From: Qipengyuania polymorpha
GTDB lineage: Bacteria; Pseudomonadota; Alphaproteobacteria; Sphingomonadales; Sphingomonadaceae
Assembly (NCBI RefSeq): GCF_019711435.1
Contig: NZ_JAIGNK010000003.1
Coordinates: 615,838 to 679,837, forward strand
Length of the DNA stretch: 64,000 nt
Reading direction: 5' to 3'
A program made the position numbers and the translations under genes. Positions 1-8,449 of this stretch are shown piece by piece (within the stretch, counting starts at the first letter, position 1; every line of letters begins with the position of its first letter). The notes under the pieces were generated by a model. That model worked only from the letters and a program-made list of their open reading frames with translations. It was not told the origin of the DNA and did no database searches.

Positions 1-276
1 ACCGTTGAGGAACGGCTCGGCGCCGATGAAGCCGTGGTCGGGCAGCATGTCGGCGCGATAGGCCATGTGCTCGCCGCCGCCGAAACCGATTTCGAAATGA
101 AGCGGTCGGTCGAAGCCGAACAGCGTCTCTGCCGTGACCGGCCCCTCTGCGGGGACGGCAATCTGCGGCAACAGCTTGTCGACCAGCTCCTGCTGGGCGG
201 CGCGCAGGGGCTTGCCCTGGCTACGGCCATAGAGCCGGCTCAACGTGGTCGGGTCGCCTTCCTTGAATGCTGACAT
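1..276 (-). CDS. trmB: tRNA (guanine-N7-)-methyltransferase, N-terminal part (runs off window)
   Basis: Reading the minus strand from the ATG at 276 gives 92 codons with no stop before the window edge, so the C-terminal part is outside. The protein carries EIGFGGGEH around residues 61-69, the SAM-binding glycine-rich loop of TrmB, followed by IGAEPFLNG, also typical of that family. TrmB makes m7G46 in the variable loop of many tRNAs, using SAM, in the cytoplasm. The segment before the SAM loop (LYGRSQGKPLR) matches the usual short N-terminal extension of alphaproteobacterial TrmB. Identification rests on the SAM loop and flanks; the catalytic C-terminal half cannot be seen. Confidence 0.85.
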   Translation of the reverse strand, partial: MSAFKEGDPTTLSRLYGRSQGKPLRAAQQELVDKLLPQIAVPAEGPVTAETLFGFDRPLHFEIGFGGGEHMAYRADMLPDHGFIGAEPFLNG

Positions 277-341
277 GGGCAGGGCCGCTAGGCGAAAAGC
301 GGGTCGCGTGTCCAGTATCCAAAAAGGCTTCGTGGCCCGCT

Positions 342-752
342 TCAGGCCGCTTCGGCTAGCTCCGGCTGCAGCTTTGCTTCGTCAATTTGTATCAGCAAGC
401 GGGACAATTCCCGCGGCAGTACCGGCTTTTGCATATGGTAATCGGGCGCGACGTAATCGAGCCGTGCCGCGAGTTTTTGAAGGTCCCACCCGGTGACGAG
501 GACAGTGGCCAATCCGGGATAGTCGCGCTTTATGCGGGAGAGGAGTTCCATGCCGTCGTCCCCGCCGTCGAGCGAGTAATCGAGCAGAAGGATGTCGGGC
601 AGGCGGTTGTCGAGCATGCAGGACGCGCCTGCGATATCGCTTGCGGTCGCCAGGACCTTGAAACCTGCGGCCTTGCAGATTTCGCGCATGAGGAAGCACA
701 GGACCGGGTCATCTTCGACGATGCAGACAGTCGGAAATTCGTTGTTCGTCAT
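342..752 (-). CDS. Single-domain response regulator (receiver only)
   Basis: A 136-residue protein made of one CheY-like receiver domain and no output domain. The acidic pocket (E13, D14, D15), the phospho-acceptor Asp in LLLDYS (D58), the Thr of VLVTGW (T87) and the Lys of MQKP (K109) are all present, so phosphorylation should be possible. Lone receivers of this kind act by protein-protein contact or as phosphate sinks in phosphorelays. It lies downstream of ctrA on the same strand but beyond the ctrA terminator, so it is probably its own transcription unit. No partner kinase is adjacent; the HWE-type kinase at 23 kb is one candidate among unseen ones. Function is otherwise unknown. Confidence 0.85.
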   Translation of the reverse strand: MTNNEFPTVCIVEDDPVLCFLMREICKAAGFKVLATASDIAGASCMLDNRLPDILLLDYSLDGGDDGMELLSRIKRDYPGLATVLVTGWDLQKLAARLDYVAPDYHMQKPVLPRELSRLLIQIDEAKLQPELAEAA

Positions 753-884
753 CAGTGCCCCCGGGTTCCCGTGCGGTCCAGTCCCGCTTGCGATTCCCTA
801 GCCCGAAATGGCGCGATTTTGCCCTCCGGACGAATACCTAGGCGGGAACCAAAAGCCCCTTGATCCTGCGCGCTTAGGGATACG

Positions 885-916
885 CAAAACGCCCGGAAGC
901 CGAAGCATCCGGGCGT
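885..916 (-). terminator. Intrinsic terminator after ctrA
   Basis: On the minus strand a perfect 9-bp stem ACGCCCGGA/TCCGGGCGT (889-897 with 908-916) with a 10-nt loop is followed by TTTT (plus-strand AAAA at 886-889, the last base also in the stem). It sits about 130 bp past the ctrA stop codon and separates ctrA from the lone receiver gene. Confidence 0.8.
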
Positions 917-1045
917 CTCGCTGTCCCATCCAAGGAGGATTTGTTTTTCGGGCCGCTTGCGGTCCGCAAAGCCGACCGGCCGTCGCGCGGTTAGCGCGGA
1001 AGCCTTAGGGGCCGGATAGCCCCGCCGGCGCTTGAGGCAAACAAA

Positions 1046-1741
<696 letters not shown>

Positions 1742-1805
1742 GGGTCGTCCCCCTAGCCCTGGTTTCCGATGCCCTCTCCCCCTGAGAAAAAGGCGATGTC
1801 CCTTT

Positions 1806-1860
1806 GTTAACCATTTAGGGTCTGAACGGAAAAGGTTAACGTGAGGTAAAAACCGTTAAC
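1806..1860 (-). promoter_or_regulatory. Putative CtrA autoregulatory region (three GTTAAC sites)
   Basis: GTTAAC occurs three times in 55 bp (1806-1811, 1835-1840, 1855-1860). The first is in GTTAACCAT, which contains the CtrA/SciP half-site TTAACCAT. The second, with GAGG spacing, forms TTAA-N7-TAAA (1836-1850), one mismatch from the full CtrA box TTAA-N7-TTAA. The cluster lies 65-120 bp upstream of the ctrA start. Binding is inferred from motif match only. Confidence 0.6.
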
Positions 1861-1884
1861 ACTTTTTCCTGTGGCAGCTTTGCA

Positions 1885-3339
1885 TCAAAGACTGCTGAGC
1901 TTCTTCTGGCGGCGGCGCTGGGCGCTGGAGCCGATACCGATGGCCTCGCGATACTTGGCTACCGTGCGGCGGGCGAGATCGAAGCCCTCTTCGTTGAGCA
2001 TGTCCGCAAGCTTCTGGTCGGACAGGACTTTCTTCGGGTCTTCCGCATCGCAGAGTGCCCGGATGCGAGCCTTTATAGCCTCGCTGCTGGCGCCTTCGCC
2101 GTCGGCGGCCGCCACGCCGCTGGAAAAGAAATACTTCATTTCGAAGGTTCCGCGCGGGCAGGAAAGGTATTTGTTACTCGTCACGCGGCTGACGGTCGAT
2201 TCGTGCATTTCGATTCGCTCGGCCACTTCGCGCAAGGTGAGTGGACGCATCGCGGAGACGCCTTCGCGGAAGAAGCCTTCCTGCAACGTCACGATTTCGC
2301 TCGCGGTCTTGAGGATGGTCTTCTGCCGCTGGTCGAGCGCGCGGATGAGCCAGTCGGCCTCTCCCAGCTGTTCGTTCAGCCATGCGCGACTGGCCTTGTC
2401 GCGCGCGCCCGATTCCAGTTCGACATAATACTCACGGTTCACGACGAGGCGTGGCAGGCTCGTCTCGTTGATACGAATTTCCCATCCGCCGCCCTTGCCT
2501 GGAGTGACGAGAACGTCCGGCACGATCGCCGCTTCGCTCGACCCGCCATAGGCGCAGCCGGGCTTGGGGTCGTAGCTGCGTAGTTCGGCCAGCATGTCGG
2601 CGAAGTCCTCCTCGTCGACATCGCACAAGCGCCTGAGCCGCGCGATTTCACCACCAGCCAGCAGGTCGAGGTGGTCGATGAGGCGCGCCATGCAGGGATC
2701 GTAGCGGTCGGCTTCCTTCGCCTGCAGCGCGAGGCATTCCGAGAGACTGCGTGCCCCCACGCCTGTGGGGTCGAGGGACTGGACGAGGGCCAGCGCGCGC
2801 TCGACCTCGGCCAGCGGGGCGCCCAAATCGTCGGCGAGCTCGCGCAGGTCGGTATGAAGGTATCCGGCCTCGTCGAGCTCGTGGACAATGCGTGCTGCAA
2901 TCACGGCTTCGCGGGGATCATGGGCCAGCGCGCCTATCTGCGCCGAGAGGTGTTCGGGAAGCGTTACACCTTCGCTCGAGCGGTTTTCGAGGTCGGGAAG
3001 ATCTTCACCGCCCAGCCCCGTTCCGCCTGCCTCGGACCAGTCGCCGCGGTCGCCCGGCGCGGCTTCGGGGTCCTTGGCATACTCGGCAATATCGAGTGCG
3101 CCATCGCCGTCGAAGTCCGGCGTCGCCTCGTGTTCGGCGGGCGGCGTATCGGGAGCGTCTTCCCCCTTCTCGCGGCTTAGCTCGCCGACTTCGAGCAACG
3201 GATTGCTCTCCAGCGCCTCGGCAACGAAGCTTTCGATTTCGAGATTGGACAGCGCCAGCAGCTTGATCGCCTGCTGCAGCTGCGGCGTCATCACCAGCGA
3301 TTGGGTTTGCCGTAGGTCGAGGCGCGGTGTCAGCGCCAC
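1885..3339 (-). CDS. rpoN: RNA polymerase sigma-54 factor
   Basis: Sigma-54 with its three regions: the glutamine-rich activator-responsive region I (LRQTQSLVMTPQLQQAIKLL, first 30 residues), a core-binding region, and the C-terminal RpoN box, here RRTVAKYREAIGIG near residues 455-470. The helix-turn-helix motif STVSRVTSNKYL is also present. I chose the GTG at 3339 (484 aa), which starts directly at the conserved ALTPRLDLRQ; the longer open frame to 3393 translates part of an inverted repeat and is not conserved-looking. RpoN needs AAA+ activators to open promoters and typically serves nitrogen, motility and envelope genes. It follows lptB in the same direction, the usual proteobacterial order. 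Confidence 0.95.
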   Translation of the reverse strand: MALTPRLDLRQTQSLVMTPQLQQAIKLLALSNLEIESFVAEALESNPLLEVGELSREKGEDAPDTPPAEHEATPDFDGDGALDIAEYAKDPEAAPGDRGDWSEAGGTGLGGEDLPDLENRSSEGVTLPEHLSAQIGALAHDPREAVIAARIVHELDEAGYLHTDLRELADDLGAPLAEVERALALVQSLDPTGVGARSLSECLALQAKEADRYDPCMARLIDHLDLLAGGEIARLRRLCDVDEEDFADMLAELRSYDPKPGCAYGGSSEAAIVPDVLVTPGKGGGWEIRINETSLPRLVVNREYYVELESGARDKASRAWLNEQLGEADWLIRALDQRQKTILKTASEIVTLQEGFFREGVSAMRPLTLREVAERIEMHESTVSRVTSNKYLSCPRGTFEMKYFFSSGVAAADGEGASSEAIKARIRALCDAEDPKKVLSDQKLADMLNEEGFDLARRTVAKYREAIGIGSSAQRRRQKKLSSL

Positions 3340-3371
3340 TATTCTTGCTCGCTCACGTTCGGTCGGTGCCA

Positions 3372-3437
3372 GCCCACACCCCCTCCCGGCCAACCCATGG
3401 GATTATGCTGCTGGGTTGGCCGGGAGGGGGTGTGGGC
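3372..3437. repeat. Long palindromic G-rich repeat, copy 1
   Basis: A perfect inverted repeat: arms 3372-3397 and 3412-3437 (26 bp each) around a 14-nt loop, extendable by 2 bp past one mismatch. The G-rich arm holds GGGAGGGGGTGTGGGC, with four runs of three or more Gs in the whole arm. It lies between lptB and rpoN. A related 35-bp palindrome with GGGAGGGGGAGTGGGC is at 8251-8336, so this is a dispersed repeat family rather than a gene-specific hairpin. No long T-run follows on either strand. Confidence 0.85.
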
Positions 3438-3498
3438 CGGAGCGGCCCCGGCGGACCGGAATCCGCCAACGAACATCAGGTTTCCGCCCGCCGGATAA

Positions 3499-4284
3499 TC
3501 ATAATGTGAAGTTCTCGCCGAGGTAGAGCCGCTTGACGTTCTCGTCGGCCACCAGAGCTTCGGGCGTTCCGGCGAAGAGCACCTGTCCGCCATAGATGAT
3601 GCAGGCGCGGTCGACGATCTCGAGCGTCTCGCGCACATTGTGGTCGGTGATGAGCACACCGATGCCGCGTGTCTTCAGGTCCTTAACGAGGTCGCGAATG
3701 TCGCTGATGGAAAGCGGGTCGATGCCGGCAAAGGGTTCGTCGAGCAGCATGATCGATGGCTTGGCGGCCAGCGCGCGGGCAATTTCCGCGCGGCGGCGTT
3801 CACCGCCCGACAGTGCCATCGCGGGGCTTTCGCGCAGGCGGGTGAGGCCGAACTCGTCGAGCAGCCGATCAAGTTCCGCAGCGCGCGTTTCCTTGTCGGG
3901 CTCGACCATTTCGAGCACGCAGTTGATATTCTGTTCGACGGTCATGCCGCGAAAGATGCTGGTTTCCTGCGGCAGGTAACCAAGGCCGAGGATGGCGCGG
4001 CGGTACATCGGTAGCTTGGTGACATCTTCGCCGTCCATAAGGATGCGGCCGGCATCGGGGCGTACGAGGCCCATGATCGAATAGAAGCAAGTCGTCTTGC
4101 CCGCACCATTGGGGCCGAGCAGGCCGAGCACTTCGCCCTTGCCGACGGTCAGCGAGATGTCGGTCAGCACCTGCCGCTTGTCGTAGCTCTTGGCGATGGA
4201 AATGACTTCCAGCCCGCCCTGCGGGATGGGCGGTGCAGCGTCGTGCACCGCTTCGTTATCGGGGCTCAGTACGTCTTCGGCCAT
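3499..4284 (-). CDS. lptB: LPS export ABC transporter ATP-binding protein LptB
   Basis: A 261-residue ABC ATPase. Walker A GPNGAGKTT (57-65), Q-loop YLPQE (Q106), signature LSGGERRR (158 on), Walker B LLDEPFAGID (180 on) and H-loop ITDHN are all intact. The FYSIMGLVRPDAG and LPQETSIFRGMT stretches are characteristic of LptB rather than amino-acid transporters. It powers LPS extraction from the inner membrane with LptFG and LptC. The ATG at 4284 (MAEDVLSP) is preferred; the open frame upstream to 4407 lacks family similarity. It precedes rpoN as in many proteobacteria, although lptA and lptC are not next to it here. Confidence 0.95.
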   Translation of the reverse strand: MAEDVLSPDNEAVHDAAPPIPQGGLEVISIAKSYDKRQVLTDISLTVGKGEVLGLLGPNGAGKTTCFYSIMGLVRPDAGRILMDGEDVTKLPMYRRAILGLGYLPQETSIFRGMTVEQNINCVLEMVEPDKETRAAELDRLLDEFGLTRLRESPAMALSGGERRRAEIARALAAKPSIMLLDEPFAGIDPLSISDIRDLVKDLKTRGIGVLITDHNVRETLEIVDRACIIYGGQVLFAGTPEALVADENVKRLYLGENFTL

Positions 4285-4460
4285 GCGGGGGCCATAGCAT
4301 GCGAATGCGCGAGGAAAACCCCCGATGCGCGCCCAATTTCGATGAATTGGCAAGATTCCTGCATAGACAACATGGACTTGGGTAATTCCCGGTGCGTGGC
4401 TTGCCAAGAGGCAATAATTTTGAAACTATAAAGGCTTGAGGATGTCTGGGGAGACACACC

Positions 4461-4844
4461 ATGGGTGAGGCTATCGGCAAGGGGCACAAGCTCGCTTCGG
4501 CGCAGCATGAGCACAAGCGCAATTGGTGCAAGGCGATGAGCGACAATGTGGCGCTCGCGCTGGTGGTCTATACCGGCCTGCAGATTTTCGTCACGGTGGA
4601 GGCGCTGCGTCAGGGCGTATCCTCGACGCTTCCCTATTTCGCCCTCATTATCCTCGTGGCAGCGATCATCCCGGCGTGCCGCTGGGCCGAACAACGGTGG
4701 AAGGACTTGTCGGCCGAAGAGTCGTGCGACGAAACCCTGAAATGGCAGTTCCGGCGTGACCAGGCCGTCTTGTGGGTAGCTGCCATCGGCCTGCCGCTGG
4801 TTTTCACCGGCCTGTTCAAGGCGCTCTTCTTCGCCTTCTCCTGA
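4461..4844 (+). CDS. Small membrane protein of unknown function
   Basis: 127 residues with a His/Lys-rich cytoplasmic-looking N-terminus (residues 1-28), then three hydrophobic segments (about 30-48, 57-74 and 101-125) separated by a charged stretch RWAEQRWKDLSAEESCDE. The start ATG at 4461 is preceded by a purine-rich GGGGAGA about 6 bases upstream. I do not recognise the family. It stands alone on the plus strand between lptB (divergent) and pmbA. Codon use is like its neighbours, so it is likely a genuine core gene. The spacing to pmbA (67 bp) would allow cotranscription. Confidence 0.7.
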   Translation: MGEAIGKGHKLASAQHEHKRNWCKAMSDNVALALVVYTGLQIFVTVEALRQGVSSTLPYFALIILVAAIIPACRWAEQRWKDLSAEESCDETLKWQFRRDQAVLWVAAIGLPLVFTGLFKALFFAFS

Positions 4845-4911
4845 GACTTGCGTCCGCAGCTTAGGCTCCCTAGCCGGACCCTTCACCGGGTTTGCGGAGT
4901 AGTATTGCTGC

Positions 4912-6258
4912 ATGATTGACAAAGAAACCGCTCTGGCGCGCTGCCAGGACCTCGTCGCGCTTGCTGGCAGGATGGGGGCCGATGCGGCCGATGCCGTGGC
5001 GCGCGCCAATGCTTCGGAATCGGTCAGCATGCGGCTCGGCCAGCTCGAAGAGGTCGAGCGCTCCGAAAGCGAGGAAATCGGCCTGCGCGTCTTCGTGGGC
5101 AAGCGCTCCGCCTCCATCAACACCAGCGATTTCGCCGAAGACGGCCTCAAGGCGCTGGCCGAACGTGCGGTGCAGATGGCGGGTCATGCGCCGGAAGATC
5201 GCCACGCCGGGCTGGCTCCCGAAGAGGCCCTGTTCACCGGTGAATTGCCCGAACTCGAACTCGACGATCCGGACCAGCCTTCTCCCGAGTACCTGCGCGA
5301 AGCGGCGCTGGCGACCGAGGATGCAGCGCGGGGCGTTGCTGGCGTTACCAACAGCAATGGTGGCAGTGCCAGCGCCAGCCGGGCAGTGGTCGCACTGGCC
5401 ACCTCCACCGGTTTCGGCCGCGGCTATGCTGGAAGCGGGTTTTCGCTGTCGGCGAGCGTGATTGCCGGTGAAGGAGGGGGCATGCAGACCGATTATGCCT
5501 CGCGCAGCGCCCGTTTCCGCGCCGACCTTCCGTCACCCGAAATGGTCGGTAGCGAGGCCGGTCGGCGTGCAGTTGCGCGGCTGAACCCGGTCTCGATGCC
5601 GAGCCGCAAGCTGCCGGTCGTGTTCGAGCCGCGCATCGCGGGCGGGCTCGTCGGCCATCTTCTCGGCGCGATGTCGGGGCCAGCGATTGCGCGCAAGGCC
5701 AGCTTCCTGCTCGGCCACGAAGACGATGAACTGTTCGATCCGGCCATCCGTGTCGTCGAAGAACCCTTGCGCAAACGCGGACAGCGCTCGCGGCCCTTCG
5801 ACGGCGAAGGCCTTGCCTGCACCAACCGCACGCTGGTCGAGAATGGCCGCATTTTCGGCTGGCTGACCAATGTCGCTTCGGCCGACCAGCTCGGCCTGGG
5901 CCTTACCGGCCATGCGTCGCGCAGCGGCGGCGGATCGCCGGGCGTTTCGGCGAGCAATGTGCACATGGAGCCGGGAAGCGTCAGCCCCGAAGCCCTGATG
6001 GGGGATATCGAGGACGGCCTCTATGTCACCTCGCTGTTCGGGCAGGGCGTCAATACGGTCACGGGCGATTACAGCCGCGGGGCGACGGGTTTCCGTATCC
6101 GCAAGGGCGAGATCGCCGAGCCGGTTGCGGAGATAACGATTGCCGGTAACCTGCTCGAGATGTTCCGCGCACTCACCCCTGCCGACGACCTCGAGATGAT
6201 ACGCTCCATCAACGTGCCGACCCTTCGCATCGACGGAATGACGGTGGCCGGCGAATGA
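4912..6258 (+). CDS. pmbA: TldE/PmbA-type metalloprotease-family protein
   Basis: 448 residues, the usual PmbA/TldE length. The C-terminal half has the signature GVNTVTGDYSRGATGFRIRKG, and the N-terminal half has the SVSMRLGQLEEVERSESEEIGLRVF region of the family. TldD-TldE form a heterodimeric protease that degrades unfolded peptides and matures some peptide natural products and CcdA-type antitoxins; TldE contributes structurally and lacks the HExxxH zinc site, which is also absent here. TldD is not in the window. The stop codon overlaps the start of the next gene (ATGA), so translation of the two is probably coupled. Confidence 0.92.
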   Translation: MIDKETALARCQDLVALAGRMGADAADAVARANASESVSMRLGQLEEVERSESEEIGLRVFVGKRSASINTSDFAEDGLKALAERAVQMAGHAPEDRHAGLAPEEALFTGELPELELDDPDQPSPEYLREAALATEDAARGVAGVTNSNGGSASASRAVVALATSTGFGRGYAGSGFSLSASVIAGEGGGMQTDYASRSARFRADLPSPEMVGSEAGRRAVARLNPVSMPSRKLPVVFEPRIAGGLVGHLLGAMSGPAIARKASFLLGHEDDELFDPAIRVVEEPLRKRGQRSRPFDGEGLACTNRTLVENGRIFGWLTNVASADQLGLGLTGHASRSGGGSPGVSASNVHMEPGSVSPEALMGDIEDGLYVTSLFGQGVNTVTGDYSRGATGFRIRKGEIAEPVAEITIAGNLLEMFRALTPADDLEMIRSINVPTLRIDGMTVAGE

Positions 6259-7643
6259 AGCAGCTCTTCGCCGCACTCGCCCTGATGGCCGCAGTTCCCG
6301 CTGCCGCCCTCTTGCCGAGCGCGCCGGAGACCGAGGCCCCGCCCGAACCCGCCGCCCCTGCGCAGACTATCGAGGACACGCAGGACGCCGGCGCGGACGA
6401 ACGCATGCGCGAACGCATCGAAGGCATTTTCGCCGAATTGCCCGCATTCGAGGCGGTCGAGGTGGCTGTCAGCCAGGGCGTGGTCACGCTCTCGGGAGTG
6501 GTCCCGCAGAGGGAAGACATCGCCCGCGCCGAAGCGATTGCGGGCCGCGTGAGCGGCGTGGTCACGGTCGAGAACGGCCTCGAACGCGACGTCTCGATTT
6601 CCGCCGAAGGAACCGGCATCGCCAGCCTTGCCGACAAGTGGAGCGGGTTCGTCGCGATGCTCCCGCTCATCGGGCTGGCGTTCCTGGTGTGGGCAGGGAT
6701 TTCGCTCGTCGGCTATCTCATCGCAGGTCTCGGCGCGCTCTGGCACCGCCTTGCCCCCAACAGCTTCCTCGCCGAACTGATCGCCAGCGCCATCCGTTTC
6801 GCCTTCGTGGTAGGCGGGCTGGTGGTCGCGCTCGACATTATCGGGGCGAGCGCCTTGCTCGGCGCGGTGCTGGGTGGGGCGGGGGTCATCGGCCTCGCGC
6901 TGGGTTTTGCCTTGCGCGAGACAATCGAGAACTATGTCGCCTCGCTGATGCTGAGCCTGCGCCAGCCCTTCCGTGCCAACGACTGGGTACAGATCGACAA
7001 CCTCGAAGGCCGCGTCATTCGCCTGACCAGCCGCGCCACGGTGATGATGACGCTCGACGGCAATCACCTGCGCATTCCCAACAGTCAGGTGTTCAAGGCC
7101 ATCATCACCAATTTCACCCGCAATCCCCAGCGCCGCTTCGAATTCGAATTGGGTGTCGATGCCGACGACGATGCCCGCGCCGCGCGCAAGCTCGGGCGCG
7201 ATACGCTGGCGTCGCTCGACTTCATCCTGAATGACCCGCCGCCCGAGGCGCGCATCATGGAAGTGGGCGATTCCAACGTCGTGATCCGCTTCCTTGGCTG
7301 GATAAACCAGAACGAGACCGACTGGTGGAAGGCGCAGAGCCAGGCCATCCCGGCGGTCAAGGAAGCGCTGGAACATGCCGGCTTCGGCCTGCCCGAACCC
7401 ATCTACCGCCTGCGCTTCGACCCGCGGTCGGCGACGTTGCCGTTCGAAAATATTGCCGAGGGCAAACGGGGGGATGCGGGCGCTGCTGAGACGCCGAAGA
7501 AAGCCCCGCAAATCACCGTCACCGAAGCGGACGAAGACGTGCGCCCGGTCAACGAGATTGCCGACATGGTCGAAAAGGAACGGCGCCAGACCGGCGGCGA
7601 GCAGGAAAAGGACCTTCTCGACCACTCGCGCCCGGTCGAATAA
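6255..7643 (+). CDS. BON-domain mechanosensitive channel (MscS family)
   Basis: 462 residues. A cleavable or anchoring N-terminal hydrophobic segment (1-20) is followed by a Pro/Ala/Glu-rich linker and a BON domain (about 48-112, with VEVAVSQGVVTLSGVVP), then transmembrane helices (about 130-150, 170-200, 205-220). The pore-lining Gly/Ala-rich helix reads LLGAVLGGAGVIGLALGFALRETI, and the MscS beta domain (ANDWVQIDNLEGRVIRLTSRATVM) follows. The C-terminus ends in a charged, probably disordered tail. MscS channels release solutes on hypo-osmotic shock; the BON domain may contact lipid or peptidoglycan. It overlaps pmbA by 4 bases. Confidence 0.9.
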   Translation: MKQLFAALALMAAVPAAALLPSAPETEAPPEPAAPAQTIEDTQDAGADERMRERIEGIFAELPAFEAVEVAVSQGVVTLSGVVPQREDIARAEAIAGRVSGVVTVENGLERDVSISAEGTGIASLADKWSGFVAMLPLIGLAFLVWAGISLVGYLIAGLGALWHRLAPNSFLAELIASAIRFAFVVGGLVVALDIIGASALLGAVLGGAGVIGLALGFALRETIENYVASLMLSLRQPFRANDWVQIDNLEGRVIRLTSRATVMMTLDGNHLRIPNSQVFKAIITNFTRNPQRRFEFELGVDADDDARAARKLGRDTLASLDFILNDPPPEARIMEVGDSNVVIRFLGWINQNETDWWKAQSQAIPAVKEALEHAGFGLPEPIYRLRFDPRSATLPFENIAEGKRGDAGAAETPKKAPQITVTEADEDVRPVNEIADMVEKERRQTGGEQEKDLLDHSRPVE

Positions 7644-7688
7644 TCTCGCGAGATAGAAGAAGGGGCGCCTCGCAGCGCCCCCTCGTCC

Positions 7689-8228
7689 TTACTTCTTCTT
7701 GTTCGCTTCGTAGCGTTCGATGCATTCGCGTACGATGCGCTTGGCATCGTCGGCGTCGCCCCAATTGCCGATGCGCACCCACTTCTCGGCTTCGAGGTCC
7801 TTGTAGTGGGTGAAGAAGTGCTCGATCTGCTGGAAGATGATCGAGGGCAGGTCCTTCGTCTGGCCGACGTCGGAATAATAGGGGAAGGTGGTGTCGACGG
7901 GCACGCAGATGAGCTTCTCGTCGCCGCCGTGCTCGTCTTCGAGGTTGAGCACGCCGATGGGACGGGCGCGGACCACGCAGCCCGGGATGAAGGGCGAGCG
8001 CGAGATGACCAGCGCATCGAGCGGGTCGCCGTCGTCCGACAGCGTATGCGGCACGAAGCCGTAGTTCGCCGGATAGCGCATCGGCGTGTGCAGGATGCGG
8101 TCGACGAACAGCGCGCCCGATTCCTTGTCGAATTCGTACTTCACCGGTTCGCCGCCGGTGGGGACTTCGATGATGACGTTGAGGCTTTCGGGCGGATTGT
8201 CGCCCACGGGGATCATGTCGATGCGCAT
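7689..8228 (-). CDS. ppa: Inorganic pyrophosphatase (family I)
   Basis: 179 residues; hydrolyses pyrophosphate to phosphate, pulling biosynthetic reactions forward in the cytoplasm. The metal-binding signature DDGDPLDALV is complete, as are YEFDKESGALFVDR and YPANYGFVPHT. I start at ATG 8228 (MRIDMIPVG). An open frame reaches 8288, but its first 20 residues are translated from the palindromic repeat next to the gene. It converges on the MscS gene and diverges from hisS; the palindrome 8251-8336 sits in the shared ppa/hisS promoter interval. Confidence 0.97.
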   Translation of the reverse strand: MRIDMIPVGDNPPESLNVIIEVPTGGEPVKYEFDKESGALFVDRILHTPMRYPANYGFVPHTLSDDGDPLDALVISRSPFIPGCVVRARPIGVLNLEDEHGGDEKLICVPVDTTFPYYSDVGQTKDLPSIIFQQIEHFFTHYKDLEAEKWVRIGNWGDADDAKRIVRECIERYEANKKK

Positions 8229-8250
8229 AGATGCTCTCGTTAGTGGTTGG

Positions 8251-8336
8251 CGGTTCCAGCCCACTCCCCCTCCCAGCCACCCGATCATGCCCTGATAGCG
8301 TATCGGGTGGCTGGGAGGGGGAGTGGGCTGGAACCG
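8251..8336. repeat. Long palindromic G-rich repeat, copy 2
   Basis: A perfect 35-bp inverted repeat (8251-8285 with 8302-8336) around a 16-nt loop. Its core GGGAGGGGGAGTGGGCTGG matches the 3412-3440 arm of copy 1 (GGGAGGGGG, one substitution, GTGGGC, one substitution, GG). It lies between divergent ppa and hisS, so it cannot simply be a terminator for either. It probably belongs to a dispersed REP/MITE-like family; the arms also have four G-runs compatible with a G-quadruplex. Confidence 0.88.
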
Positions 8337-8449
8337 TCCCGCCGTGAGGCGGAAAAGGATGTTAGCCCCTCTCCCCAGAAAGACTTGGCGGCCCGATAGC
8401 GCCCCAGCGATATTGCGGCAACCTGTTCTCTCGACTAAGCGCGCGGCCT

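Noticed and set aside
3340..3393. Upstream ATG start for rpoN at 3393
   Set aside because: The added 18 residues are translated from the palindromic repeat. The sigma-54 region I begins right at the GTG 3339.
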